From: Apostichopus japonicus
Taxonomy: Eukaryota > Echinodermata > Holothuroidea > Aspidochirotida > Stichopodidae
Assembly (NCBI RefSeq): GCF_037975245.1
Contig: NC_092562.1
Span: forward strand, 22,523,054-22,587,053
Direction: 5' to 3'
DNA: 64,000 nt
Part shown: one piece after another, positions 49,390-61,899 of the stretch
Position numbering within the stretch: the stretch's first letter is position 1
How the letters are laid out: every line of letters begins with the position of its first letter
Made by a program: the position numbers and the translations under genes
Notes under the pieces: generated by a model
Told to the model about the DNA's origin: nothing
Database searches by the model: none
Seen by the model: the letters and a program-made list of their open reading frames with translations, nothing else

Positions 49390-50686
49390 TACATGGCACA
49401 AACTACGTACCATTATGATTACACTTCCACATTGCACACAGAACGTTCCCATCGCTGTTCAATAGGCAGGCCTAATTAATACATTGGCTCTACTCACGTA
49501 CTTATGTTTGAAGGTACATTTCTGTCGCTGAAGCGGCTTGAAGCTCATAAGGTAACGTAGTGAATTGTTTCATTAAGCCTGACGATGTGCAAATGTATTT
49601 CTTTGCCCAGGTGGCCAGATCCCGGCCCGCAATACTTTTTAACCCGCGAACAATAAATCAGCCCACTGTCCTGTGCTAGTGTGGTAACAAGTCACGGCCA
49701 AAACGCTATATCTGCAAGTTCCTTCTCATTGCGATAGTTAAAGAAGGTTGTATTACATGAACAAGTGGGATGTACGAAAACTACGCCTCATATTTACTTT
49801 TTTTACTTTCCCAACTATCAATGTTACTTAGAGAGAACAAATATAATTCTTTCCTTATCTGCTGCAACAAAACATGACAAAAACTAATGAGTAGCTTAAT
49901 ATTAAATTGTACTTTAGAAAGTGGAAATCCAATGTTAAAGGCTTGCAGTTATAGCCAAGTGGGTAAATAACTCTTGTATGAATAACAAGTTGTCCTTTAG
50001 AAATTCAATAAATCCATAATTGACAGGAATTTCAAAGGATATCATTGTAAATCAATTGTGAATTGACACGTTTCTTCAGAGGAGGTCGTGTTTGATTAAG
50101 CGTCGTAAAATAACTGCATGATTATTATTATTATTATTATTATCATTATTATATATATATAAGTAAAACCAAAAGCACAGATCATATGAAAGGGCAAAAG
50201 AAAGTACAGTACATAAGGAGAACACACGCAATGATGTTATATTCGCCTTATTTGGCAGAGTATATCAAGTAAAACAAGATAAAAAATCTATGTTTGAGAA
50301 AAGGGCACTTTTGTTTCTGTCGAATTAGGTTACGTAACCAGTTATATGTTTGCACTGCATAGACTAAATCCCTGGTATACGAACTTGCTTGCTGATGTTA
50401 CCTTCCTCTCTGCAACCCTCCAAAGGGAGAGGTTGTGGTCTCGCACCACGGGTTACGAGAAGGAGGTATTCTCCTTCCCCACTCTTTCGAGAAATGTCTA
50501 TATGATTACGGGTGCTTACTTGCAAATGGTGTTATATTTTGCAACTTTGGAAGTAACTTATGTTCAAGACTTTCCATTTCATTCCCACAAATATCGGTGA
50601 TTTCATATTTTATGGACCTAAATTAGTCGCGACCCCATTTTGAATACCAGAGGACTAGACAAAGTACCGGTACCTAAGGAGGACCA

Positions 50687-50760
<74 letters not shown>

Positions 50761-51160
50761 GTATACCGTAACCGTATAAACCGTAAAACTAGGTATAATA
50801 ATCTTTTTCAATTTCCTGGTTGCTTTTATGGGCCATTACTTTGCGCTACTTTCCCATATGTTCGGTGCATTCGTGTTCTAAACAATTCGTGACCGAAAAA
50901 GTAAGTAGTTTTACTTTTACTATCGATGATGAACGGTTGTATATTGGGGAATGCCCCTAGATTTTTTCCTTTTCATATACCTTCATGGTTCCCGAAATTC
51001 ACACCGTATTCAGCATTTCAACAGGGTCACAGCCTTAGGTCTGTGATACGAATGATTGGGTCACAAAAGGTAAGTCACAAAAGGACTAAACCGGTCATAA
51101 ATTGGAGTGTTTCTGATGTGCTGACCTTTAATAATTATTATATATCTGCCATACTACTCG
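49390..51160. other. Gene-free stretch with microsatellites
   Basis: (ATT)n at 50122-50160 and a (TA)n run of about 70 bp at 50692-50758. The plus-strand frames at 50346-50626 have no recognised domain. Confidence 0.5.
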
Positions 51161-52166
51161 CTACACATAAAGCTGCAGTACAAATCCTAATCCTATTGAA
51201 GAGTTCACTGCATTTTTCAAATACAGTCCTTTTGTACTGCATTCGCCGACATTTTGTATCCTTTCTGAAAGGTAAGATATACTTTTCAATAGGAACAGCT
51301 GCATAATTAACGCCACAGCCCGTAATATACGCCTATATGTGATTACTAACGTTGGCATTGCTGCGCCTGTGGCAAACGATCGAAATATTCTTCAAATGCC
51401 TCAAATTGGCTAATATAATGTTGTTGTTGATGATATCTTGAAAGCTGATACAGTTGGCATGTTTGGTTACTCTAAGTATTATCTGTATAGTTAGAGTTTC
51501 ATCAAAGTGCAAAAATAAACTTCATCTGTGCAAAAATTACTGAAATATTATAAAGAAAAACAAAACAAGATCAAACAAGACGCAAATGCCTTGATGACAT
51601 CATTCATTCTGCTGTTGCCATGCAGATACATTTACAAAATACAACCAACTTTAAAAAAACGTCATATATTCGTTATACAAAATGATATGAGGATGTGGTT
51701 TTGACCAACAGATGCAAAAACGCAATCAATTTTAGCAAACACAAAATACTTTTAACATTGATTTAAAATCAAATAAAATAAAACTGTAAGCAAACTGCTT
51801 ATCCACTAGAGAGCCTGTGTATTAACATTGATTAAGTTAAATATAAAGTGAAGTAATACTCAGCACAATAGCATTGTTGGCTACCGGCACTGAAAACAAG
51901 CTTTAGGCCTATTCTATTATATTTAAAATAGGTTTACGCCTGTTTGCGCTTCTATATTATTATACATATACAACGTTTGCGTTGCAGAACGATATTTAGA
52001 ATATAGTGTTAGTATTTACACCGTATTATATAGGTAGAATGTTGTTGCCTGCACAACGTTTTTGTTATTCATTGGATACGGCTCTCCTTATACGAAGATA
52101 TTGCGGGCCTCTTTGTTATAACCTTGTCCAAGGTAAGTACATTTGAAGTACTAAGCTAGGTTTTAA

Positions 52167-53436
52167 AGAGGGGATGAAATGGAATACTTTTTATAAATCA
52201 TCGTTTTCTATACACTCGTAGCTTTCCAATGATACCCAAAGCTTGCATCCTTGAGGAATAAACGATCAACAATTCGAGGGTAATAACAATTTTCTAAAAA
52301 TTGTTGTATATACCGTAATGCGGCGTGACGTCAGTCGAGGAACTCAACTCACTTCCAGGACGCTATGTTTACATTCTTAAACGTCTGGGAAGACACAACA
52401 ATACACTGTTGCAGTGCTCTGTAGTAATTGAGATTTGGTGTTTGGAGTTTTGCTTTTACGTAAATTTATCTCGTAATTGTTAAATATGCCGAGCTGATGT
52501 GTGGTTGCAGGTTCCTCCACCACAAGTAAAGACGGATTTCACCGGCATGACAGAAATCGAAGAATTTGGACACGACTCGTTCAAAACACTACACATACAC
52601 AACGTTATGAGTGCCTGTGTGCCTATACTATTGCCAAATTACTTGTTATGACCATAGCCGAGGCCTCTTTGATGCAGCATTGACGATTTTTTTTATCGGT
52701 TTCCTAATATTTTGCACAAAACTTAAAGCCAGTTGGTTTTAGAACAATCAATACTAGATTTGCAATAGTTTTTTGTGGTTAAACTTAGTTGTGTTATGAT
52801 TTTACGTAACAGTTAAGTATCAGGATCATCGACATTGGAGATAATTTAAATCATATAATGCTGTCTTAAAAATGGTGGTTTTGTTTATGCTCAACCGACC
52901 AGTTTTGGTACAGGATAGTCGGGGGCTTCGATCGGTAGCGACGCGTCTCTGCCATCGGGATCGTTTTACAATTCTTCTGCAAGGGGCTCAATATATAGGG
53001 CAAAACACCGATATCTTCATCACCCTCGAAAACGATTTCCTCATCTTCTTCTACAAGAAAATCATTTTCGTCAAAGCTTGACGAAGTTTCTGAGAGGTGA
53101 AGTCACATTTCCTCCAAATCGGAAGATTCGAAAGGAAGACATTTTCAATTGATGACTGAGGAGAGTGTTGTGGTTACATGTAGTAAACTATATGACGCCG
53201 TATCGGTAAAAGCGGGGAGTCGGCTTTGGCTAAATGGTTCATTTGATAACGTCATATGAACTGAGATGGGCAACTTTGAATTATTTTATGACTGGCAGCT
53301 CGAGAGGTTTCTACGGAATACTTTGACAGCGAATATCTTTTTTAAGCCGCATTTATGAAAAGTTGTGCATGGGTGGTGTTGTAGTAATGTAGATAAACCA
53401 TTCCAAGACATGAAAACCCAGCACTTCATAACCTCT
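52167..53436. mobile_element. TTAA-flanked DNA transposon remnant with THAP fragment (Kolobok-like)
   Basis: A 1270-bp insertion bounded by TTAA on both sides (52163-52166 and 53437-53440). Imperfect inverted ends: AGAGGGGATGAAATGG on the left, AGAGGTTATGAAGTGC from the right. The duplicate copy has the uninterrupted site with a single TTAA (61537-61540). The interior holds a THAP-domain remnant on plus. On minus, 52900-53090 is an acidic tract (FDENDFLVEEDEE) followed by PYI and, in the next frame, EPLAEE. TTAA plus THAP points to the Kolobok superfamily; piggyBac also uses TTAA but lacks THAP. Confidence 0.75.
52486..52680 (+). pseudogene. THAP zinc-finger domain remnant
   Basis: Starts MPS, a stop, then CVVAGSSTTSKDGFHRHDRN, followed by RRIWTRLVQNTTHTQ. 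This fits the THAP pattern of an N-terminal Cys-x-x-x-Gly segment, a Phe-His-Arg tract, then R-x-x-W. The in-frame stop and a missing second cysteine show decay. It is the likely DNA-binding end of the element's former transposase. Confidence 0.55.
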
Positions 53437-53787
53437 TTAAGGATTGGTATCAACAATTGTCTGCATTTATGATAAGATATTACAACAACAAAACAAGGAT
53501 GACCAGTTTCCAATTTTGGACTTGTAGTTTAGCCAATCGTGAGATCGGTAGCTACAAATTTGATTCTAGACGTACTTAAATACAGATCTACAAATATTAA
53601 ATTTGAACTATTAAGGCGATATCACTTGAATATTTAGTACTCGTTTCTCCTTAGATCTACTATGACACAAGTTTCAATATCATGCTGCTTGGTGTTTAAT
53701 CAAGGTTGACAACTTTGTTTTACTCAGATTGATTGATACGTCAGAGGAGAGCAAGATTGCAACAGCAACTCAGAAGACAAGAATAGG

Positions 53788-53982
53788 TTAACATATATCA
53801 GTGGTACTAACCAATAGCGAATCTACGATTGCTCGGAAGATGTGGCCCAAGAGACAACTATCGGTAGATACTAAAACTACCACCAAAATAGAAGTGCATA
53901 CAAAGATAATCAAAAGTAAGGTCATCATAATAAAACCTTTCCTAATGTACCTTTCTTCAGCAAAATCAGATTTGCAAATCAA
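53788..53982 (-). CDS. Membrane-segment open frame, copy 1 of a duplicated pair
   Basis: Reads KSDFAEERYIRKGFIMMTLL, continuing as LIIFVCTSILVVVLVSTDSC, then LLGHIFRAIVDSLL and a GTTAGT donor-like site. One strong transmembrane helix is predicted. The near-identical frame at 61900-62106 retains the same helix and donor. I do not recognise the protein, and it may be one exon of an unidentified gene. Confidence 0.3.
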   Translation of the reverse strand: MICKSDFAEERYIRKGFIMMTLLLIIFVCTSILVVVLVSTDSCLLGHIFRAIVDSLLVSTTDIC

Positions 53983-54104
53983 CTTTTAGTATCAAACATT
54001 TCAAAACTATATATTACGTGTAAGTCTCCCAATAGAAACTTGGTCCAGTAACCTGCAAGATGGCCCAATTCTGCGGATACAAGTCAGCCTCCATGAAATA
54101 AAAC

Positions 54105-54107
<3 letters not shown>

Positions 54108-54170
<63 letters not shown>
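54108..54170. repeat. (TA)n microsatellite
   Basis: About 60 bp of alternating TA inside segmental duplication copy 1. Copy 2 has a shorter run at the same place (62220-62262). Confidence 0.9.
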
Positions 54171-54173
<3 letters not shown>

Positions 54174-55182
54174 ACCGGTTTTGCGTATCGCTCATCGCTA
54201 ATTTAGCATTGCTTGGCCATTCCGACTTGCGGTGACTGTCAATGATAATAATGGCGTAGTAGTATAGCTCCAGCACTTGTGTACGCAATGAATATCACTC
54301 AACCAAGATTAAGTGGGATTATACAGTTACAATCTCATGTTACTTGCTTAATTTATTGGGAAAGACATACCTCATATATCTCCACGTCCCCTCAAGCCAC
54401 TCCCACCTGATCCCCTGCTTGGATCACAAACTTCTTACATTGCAGTCTTTCTTGCAGTAATCAGTGAGGCCTAGGCTAATTGTAACATACAGTTTATATA
54501 AGTGCGCAGACAATGGCCGGTCCAACAAGAGGTGGGTCAAGGTGGACAAGAGGTGGGGCATATAGCAACGAGGGCATGGGTTTACGGCTAGGTGGCAGGG
54601 GAAATCGTGTAGGATACAGAGTAATGTATTCTCATTTATTTACTTGGGGGAACGAAGACTTTAGGAAAGGGTCCCGTGACATGTGCAATTGTCCACTGGG
54701 CCTGATCGGCTCTCGACGCCACAGCACAATGACACACGAACGCAATGTAGATGTCCTAAGAGCAAGTCATTTATTGTTATGCCTGATGCATATATTATCT
54801 TTATGCCTATAACTGACATATATTGAACATAATTGCAAATATAAACCTTCGACGTTAAGAAAGCCGTTCCAATATTAGACCTTGCCCAAAGTTACCTACC
54901 TGTCAATGACTACTAAAATCGGATCGATGAAAACATGTGGTAAGCATGGCCATTCGGATAGTATTTCGGAATGGCTGGTACAGGTCTGGGAAACAGGGGC
55001 TCACCAGTTGAGTAACTTCAAACCTCACAGTAACCCGGCTGCTACACCGGCTGAAAGGTTATGTAGTAATATGGTCGTGACTATTGCCCAAAGCACAAAC
55101 ACGCATAGGAGGTTCGTGAACACGACGATGACCATCACCAAAATTGTAAACACGAAAACAAACGCAAACGCAAACTATGATA

Positions 55183-55557
55183 TCACAATGCATTAACCAC
55201 CATGAACAACATCACCAAAACTACCCCAAAACCACTAAAAAATACACAAATACGAATGAGAACAGATTGTTCATGACAACGTCTATGATTGCAAACACAA
55301 ATGCGAACACACAAGCAAGCACAAGCACAGACACCAACACGTTTTTCATAACCGAGACCACTATAAAGAATACAAACGCGAACAAGAACAAGGAACCGAT
55401 GACGATCTCCGGGACTGTAGACGATGTTGTTAGCGGAAGCACATTTCTTGGTAGAAGTAACTTTTGTTGCGACGACTTTTTCATTGACGATACTTACACT
55501 CAGATATATATTTTCTTCTAATGCGTTGAGGGTAAGACTATAGCTATATATTGTCAT
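55183..55557 (-). other. Low-complexity AACACA-rich tract with long hydrophobic frames
   Basis: The plus strand is a degenerate series of ACAAACACGA / AACACAAGC units. On the minus strand several frames read as strings of Val, Phe, Leu and Ile, for example VPEIVIGSLFLFAFVFFIVV. Copy 2 lacks most of this tract. The hydrophobic frames are probably a consequence of the repeat. Confidence 0.5.
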
Positions 55558-55559
55558 GA

Positions 55560-56430
55560 AGTGATATTTATTCCTCCCTTAAGTTTACATCAAACTAGGC
55601 TGCAAGGTCTTTAACCCTTTGCACTTTTGACCTTCAAGTTTTCCCCTCGTTAATTCCCACTGTGTCCATATAAAGAAATACATTAGAAATTATTTGGTAC
55701 ATTTCAGACGATCTAGTTTATGAGCCCGTATTTTCAGACAAAGAAAAACATAACTAATACTTATGACCGGGTGTTGTTTTCTTTCTCACTCATGATTGGT
55801 GTATTCATTGATAAATTTGCTGAATGTTATTGATGTTCCGAAATAGGTAATATTGAACCAATCATGGATCATATAACCCATCCCTTGAGGCTTTGCAACT
55901 TCTGAGTAGTTATTATAGAGGTAAACTTAGTTCTGGAAAGGAATGATCCAGTACTCACGATCAGTATTTTATGACCAAATAATGTATACTTATTTATTGT
56001 TTCCAATCAGTATCTTGAGGTAATTTAACACCGTTTAATTGAACTATTAATTGTCCCCAAGAGAATAAATCAAAAGAAAGGTCAAATCATTTATTTGAGT
56101 GGAGTTTCTTGGAGCTAGGTTTCCTAAAAAAAAACTATCAAATAATTTCCCCCGGGGACAACGATAGTACCATCCCTACCGAGCTACCGGCGATATTTGC
56201 CGCATTACAATATAACCATTCTGCGTTTTACATAACAGGCCAATAACGGACTCCCTTTTATTTTGTTTACTTTTTTTGTAATCACATTGGTGGTGTTTTA
56301 TATAAAACCCTATACGTGGTACAATTTTTTTTAAACATGTTTAAGACATTGAGACAATGGTCTTCCTATATTTCAGCCACAATTTCAGTAGATATTTTTC
56401 CTTGTACTTGTCCTACTCGTAGTACAACAT
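55560..56430. other. Gene-free stretch upstream of the fucosyltransferase
   Basis: It should contain the promoter and possibly a non-coding first exon of the fucosyltransferase. No core promoter motif could be assigned. Confidence 0.4.
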
Positions 56431-58303
56431 GTGCTACATGATGTTAAAATAGAATTTCTTGTTTCTGTGTCATTAACAGGTTCTGCTCTTTCAACGAGGA
56501 CGAAAGGTTTTGTTGTTGTAGTTTTATGCAGTTCCATGATATGTTATCTTGCAACGAAGAGCGAACGATACCTTAATTTTATGGACGCAGCGAAACGAAT
56601 AAAGTACCATAGAATACCAATCGTCAACGGAACTCAAACCTTTCGAGCCCCTCTTCTTCCTAATTGTTCAAAGCAAATCCAGTACTGGGGAGGGCCAACA
56701 TTTAATCTACGGGATGGTAAATACTACTGTCCAGACATCAATTGCTCTGTATCTTTCACATCTCAGCGAAGCTTGTCTGTCTCAAAGAAGAGTCACGTGA
56801 TTATACTTCATCATCTTGGAAATTGGAATATTTTAGATTTCGAAAGGTTTGGAAATTTAGTTTGCTTTTATTCATTGAATGTGGAAATTACGCGTCCCAT
56901 CTGTTTTAGAGAAAGTTCATAGCGTCGACAACGGACACAAACGAAGCTTTGGTTAAATTCATTAGTTGCAATCGGTAACGAGCTTACATATTTCTTAGTC
57001 ACTGGGTTACTTGGCTTTTTATTACAGTTTGAAAAATGGCATCGTTGCACATAGTACTGTATTTCCGACTAGATTATGACATTGATGTGGTTATTTATCA
57101 CTTCATTGGTATGTTATATGTTATCTATAGTAGTCATGTGAGTGTTCGTTGAACTATGTCATCTGCCATGTTCCTTCTTAAAAATTGTATTAAAAATAGC
57201 TTTTTCGGAACTTTGTTCTGCTGCTGTCCTTAGACGTCGTAGAACAGGAATAGACATTCAAATGATCAGTGTTGGGAATCATGTCCCTTTTCTGTTCTTC
57301 GCGATGTCACACACTCAGTGTACTATTCTACGTTTCGGGGTATAAGTAATGTAATATAGCATTAAGACAAAGATACCCTTGAGTTATTGATTAAGGACGA
57401 TACTTCAGTGCATTTCGAAGTAGTTACTTGTATATAGTTCTAATACAAACACAATAGTTGAAAACAATATCTACCTTCGATACTACAGTATGTCCTTCAA
57501 CATTTGTTCAAAGTTTTCAGTCTTTTCCCAATCTTTTAAACAGGGCTCGTTCTACTGGTCAGATACTCGCTTACATGACACGTGAAAGTCCACCACTGAG
57601 TTTTAGATCAAAGGACCTCAGTGCTTTTGATTGGACCATAACATATCGCTCTTCGTCTGATTTTCCAATTCCATACGGTGTTCTGAAGAAGTCAAAAAGT
57701 ACTTTTGGACCAAACAAAAATTGGGCTGAAGGTAAAACCAAACTCGCCGCTTGGTTCGGTTCCAATTGCGACCGCATGTCTTGGCCAAGAACTACATTTG
57801 TCAAAAACCTAAGTCAATTTATTAACATTGACATGTTTGGTAAGTGTGGGAACTTAGTCTGTAAAGATAGGACTTGCTTGAAGAAAATCTCTGATTACAA
57901 ATTTTATCTTGCTTTGGAAAATCATTTATGTGTCGACTATATCACAGAAAAGATGTGGCGAAACGCCTTTCAGAATGATGCGATACCGGTGGTGTACGGT
58001 GCAACAAAAAGTGATTACGAGAAAGTTGCACCAAAGAATTCATTTATTCATGTTAATGATTTTCTTAACATGTCATCACTTGCTTCATATCTGAAAGTTC
58101 TGGACGTTAACGATACTTTGTATAACTCATTCTTTGAGTGGAGAAATGAATGGGATGTAGAAACGACATATGTGCCTGAAGTCATTACTGCGGACACATT
58201 GTGTTCGATGGTGAAAAAATTGGTGAACGAATCTTCTTCGGCAAAAGACACGACCGCATGGTTAAAATCATGTGTTAAAGCAACTTTGCCTAAACCAGTT
58301 TAA
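56431..58303 (+). CDS. Alpha-1,3-fucosyltransferase (GT10 family), two coding exons
   Basis: Golgi type II membrane enzyme that transfers fucose from GDP-fucose in alpha-1,3 linkage to GlcNAc on glycans. Exons are 56431-56846 and 57544-58303 (GTTTGG donor, AACAG acceptor, phase 2); total 1176 nt, 391 residues, normal for the family. Residues about 26-41 (GFVVVVLCSSMICYLA) form the signal-anchor. Then come IQYWGGPTF, a CPDINC segment, SHVIILHHLGNW, ARSTGQILAYMTRESPPL across the junction, and WFGSNCD. The GT10 donor-binding block YLALENHLCVDYITEKMW (Glu264 region) follows, with AIPVVYGA and the KNSFIHVNDF end. All core motifs are intact. The start is uncertain: 56480 follows a TTAACAG acceptor-like site, so an upstream exon could replace the first 16 residues. 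A possible poly(A) signal AATAAA lies at 58501-58506. The vertebrate FUT orthologue cannot be named. Confidence 0.9.
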
Positions 58304-58309
58304 TTGGAT

Positions 58310-58800
58310 TTCAGCTTGAAAGCGAAGGTACCGAAGGAGGGTTGGATGATGTTGGGCAGACGGGCGATAACGGTCTTGCACGTTAAAGATAAAACATGTT
58401 CAGGTAGTAGGCTATACGCTGAATGAAAAACATTCTGCAGCATATCTACAACAACAACCTCTGTAATAATGGCTTATCATTAAAGCACGATGAACGCTGC
58501 AATAAAATTGCATGACAATGTGCTCAATATCCTGTTGCCTGATTTATCATCATTATTAATGACATCAACATCGTCACCTTTTCCTTGTCGTTGTCTTCAT
58601 CATCACGACAATAATCATTATCACTGCTATCATTTCACTCCACCATTAAACATGGAATTTGTTGGTTTTAATTATGTTTTCTCTTAGTGATACATTTGGC
58701 TCATGAAACACGAAATAAAAAGAAATTGATTAATTTTCATGCTTTATATAGTGAACATCAGATTGAAGTTCAAAGAGACGATCGAAGGAAACGCTTTTAC
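58310..58800. other. 3' flank of the fucosyltransferase
   Basis: 3'UTR and intergenic sequence with an AATAAA at 58501-58506. No other gene is seen. Confidence 0.5.
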
Positions 58801-58801
58801 T

Positions 58802-58803
<2 letters not shown>

Positions 58804-58875
<72 letters not shown>

Positions 58876-58886
58876 TACATATATAC

Positions 58887-58952
<66 letters not shown>

Positions 58953-59001
58953 GTATATATATATATAAATATGTATATATATATATATATGTGTGTGTGT
59001 G

Positions 59002-59086
<85 letters not shown>
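58804..59086. repeat. Long (TA)n microsatellite with TACATA and GTGT interruptions
   Basis: About 280 bp, the longest TA tract in the window. All four long frames drawn across it are spurious. Confidence 0.95.
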
Positions 59087-59089
<3 letters not shown>

Positions 59090-60270
59090 CTTTACTATAG
59101 AACACATTGATCGCTTTGCCAATTGCCATACAAAATTTCTATCATAGGATTAGCCTTTTTTTCTATAGCAACATTAAGTGCTCAAAGGTTTGACATTCTT
59201 CTTGGAAACTGAGAGGCTTAACGTTACCTGTTGGTGGACTGGAAACACCTCCTGAATAAATTCTGCGTCACCTGAAAACAGATTTTTATTATGGCTAAAC
59301 AAATCACCAAGCAGAATCATTTACTTAGCCGACTGCAGTTCACTAGCACCTTGCATATTCAAGACTATAGGCTTAGCCTGTGTCTTAGTTGGTTTCAGTT
59401 GCTCTCTGCCCTGATACCTTCAGTTCAGAAATTTTGGCAATTTCGCACATACATATCTTGTGGCGATAACAACTCTTTCCATTCAAATCATTTAGTTTAG
59501 TTTAGTTTAGTTTGGTAGGGGAAAAAAAGGATCAGGAAGGACAATCAAGTCCCTGTCAAGGATATTATAGGAGAGGGAAAAAATAGAAGACACACAAAAT
59601 TCAGACCCAATTACAATGCTTAAAGTACTTGTCCAAAGCATTACCAGGGGCCAAATAGTGAAAACCTTGTAAACACGATATCTCAAGAAGGCAAACTTGG
59701 ACCAATCTCATATTTAGTATGTAGTTGTGACACGTGACACGAAGCATATTGTTTTATTCGGAGGTCAAATGTCATTTAAATTCTCCACGTATTTTTCCGT
59801 GGTATTACGCAATTATCGAGATTCAGTGCCAAATAAAAACTTCAGGTTTGGATGTAGTAACGTTGGGAAAACGACCAGGCGCCGTTAACGAAAATTAGCT
59901 GTTAAATGTTCTAGAGGCAAACCAGACGCAAAATCTTGGGGACCAGCGGGTAAAGGTCGCCCTGCGCCTGCTTAATGTAAGACTTGAAAGTGTACCACAT
60001 TAAGTAGAAGAATCATGTTGTCTTTGGTAGAGATCAATCTGCATGCTTAATACCAGAAAAGTTTCCATCTAGGTCATCAGCTGCTAATGTGAATATTGTT
60101 TGTCATATCTCAACCCTTTTTACTGTACCATTTAGATTGAAGTTTGTTGTTCATCCTGGCTATACCCTATAGCCTATCGTGCCACATTCATATCAGATTA
60201 TTTATGTAGCATCATCGAAACCACACTGCAGTTTTGTTTTTTTTTGTTTTTTAATATTTGTCATACTAGT
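59090..60270. other. Gene-free stretch
   Basis: A short TTTAG repeat at 59489-59512. No supported gene. Confidence 0.5.
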
Positions 60271-60525
60271 GGGAGCGTTGTGTTCAAGTGGTTAAGGCAG
60301 TGGACTTGTGATCTAAGGATTGCAGGTTCGAGTCCTGGCCAGATCATTGCATTGTGTCCTTGTGCAAGGGACTTTATCTCCATTGCCTCTCTTCACCCAG
60401 GTGTATAAATGGGGACCTGTGAGATGAAACTGTCAGCTGGGCGCTGTTTAGCTGTTGCCATGTGGAGAGATTTTCCCTATGTTTGACAGGTTATCGTTGA
60501 CTGGGGTAATATTGTATTATTAATA
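60271..60525 (+). mobile_element. tRNA-derived SINE
   Basis: The head has a tRNA-like promoter: AAGTGGTTAAGGCAGTGG as A-box region and GGTTCGAGTCC (60325-60335), a consensus B-box. The tRNA-unrelated body contains TGTGTCCTTGTGCAAGGGAC, TTTATCTCCATTGCCTC and CACCCAGGTGTATAAATGGG, a pattern common to metazoan SINE bodies. The 3' end is AT-rich (ATTGTATTATTAATAAA). Confidence 0.8.
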
Positions 60526-61899
60526 AACCACTTGCTACGCATTCATTTCATAAAGCTGCAAGACATAACCTCAACATAACAAAAGTTGATTGCATTTTTC
60601 AAATATAGTCTATTTGAACTGCATTTGCCGACTTTTTGTATATATATGCTTTTTGAAAGGTAAGATCACTGTACTTTCCAATAAGAACATTTATATAAAT
60701 AACGTAACAGTCCGTAATATACGCCTACCTGATTTCACTAATGTTTGCATTGCTGTGCATGTCGGAAACGATCGAAATGTTCTTCCAATGATTTAATTTT
60801 GCTAATTAATTTTGTTGCTGATGATATCCTTGAAAGCTGATGACGTTGGAGTGTTTGGCTAATCTCAGTACTTTCTGTATAGTTAGAGTTTCAACAAAGT
60901 GCAAAAATAAACTTCCTCTGTGGATAAATTATTGAAATATTATAAAGAAAAAAACAAGACCTACGCAAATGCCTTGATGACATCATTCATTCTGCTGTTG
61001 CCAGATACATTTACAAAATACAACCAACTTTAAAAAACACGTCATATATTCGTTATACAAAATGATATGAGGATGTGGTTTTGACCAACAGATGCAAAAA
61101 CGCAATCAATTTTAGCAACCATAAAATCCATTTAACATTGATTTAAAATAAAATAAAACTATTAGCAAACTGCCTATCCACTAGAGAGCCTGTATATTTA
61201 CATTGATTTAGTTCAATATAAAGTGAAGTAATACTCAGCACGCTAGCATTGTTGGCTAACCGCAGTGAAAAACAATGTTTAGGCCTATTCTATTATATTT
61301 ACAATCGGTTCACGCCTGGTTGCGCTTCTGTATTATCCTACATACACAACGTCTGCGTTGCAGAACGATACTTGGTATATATAGTTAATTTAAACCGTTT
61401 TCATATGGGTAGAATATTGTTGCTGCACAATGTTTTTGTTATTCAATGGATAAGGCTCTCCTAATACGAACATAATGCGGGCCTCTTTGTGATAACCTTG
61501 TTCAAGGTAAGTACATTTTAATTACTAAGCTAAGTATTAAGGATTTGGTATCAAACAATTTTCTGCATTGATTATAAGATGTAACAAAGAAAAAAGAACA
61601 AGGATGACCAGTTTCCAATTTTGGAGTTGTAGTTTAGCCAATCTTGAGATTGGTATCTACAAATTTGATTCCAGACAAATTTAAATACAGATTTACAAAG
61701 ATTAAAGTTGAACTATTAGGCGACATCACTTGAATATTTAGTACTCGTTTCTCCTTAGAAAGTTAGATCTAATATGACACAAGTTTCAATATCGTACAGC
61801 TTGGTGTTTTATCAAGGTTGACAATTTTGTTTTTACTCAGATTGATTGATACGTCAGAGGAAAGCAAGATTGCAACAGCAACTCAGAAGACAAGATAGG

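Larger units (their letters stand above)
51165..55215. repeat. Segmental duplication, copy 1
   Basis: The blocks 51165-52166, 53437-54393 and 54722-55215 match 60550-61540, 61541-62510 and 62510-63040 in the same order and orientation, roughly 90% or better by eye. Two segments exist only here: 52167-53436 (a TTAA-flanked transposon) and about 54394-54721. Copy 2 lies about 9 kb downstream, with the fucosyltransferase gene between. Confidence 0.9.

Noticed and set aside
53286-53513. Minus-strand Cys-rich 75-codon frame
   Set aside because: It crosses the right end of the TTAA element and its duplicated flank, so it is not a continuous ancestral gene.
58687-59129. Four long Tyr/Ile frames on both strands
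   Set aside because: They are translations of a (TA)n microsatellite. The same applies at 9778-10080, 15728-15919, 21518-21904, 22252-22473, 25183-25706 and 62125-62394.
60271-60345. A functional tRNA gene
   Set aside because: The B-box is perfect, but the acceptor stem does not pair and a SINE-type body follows directly.
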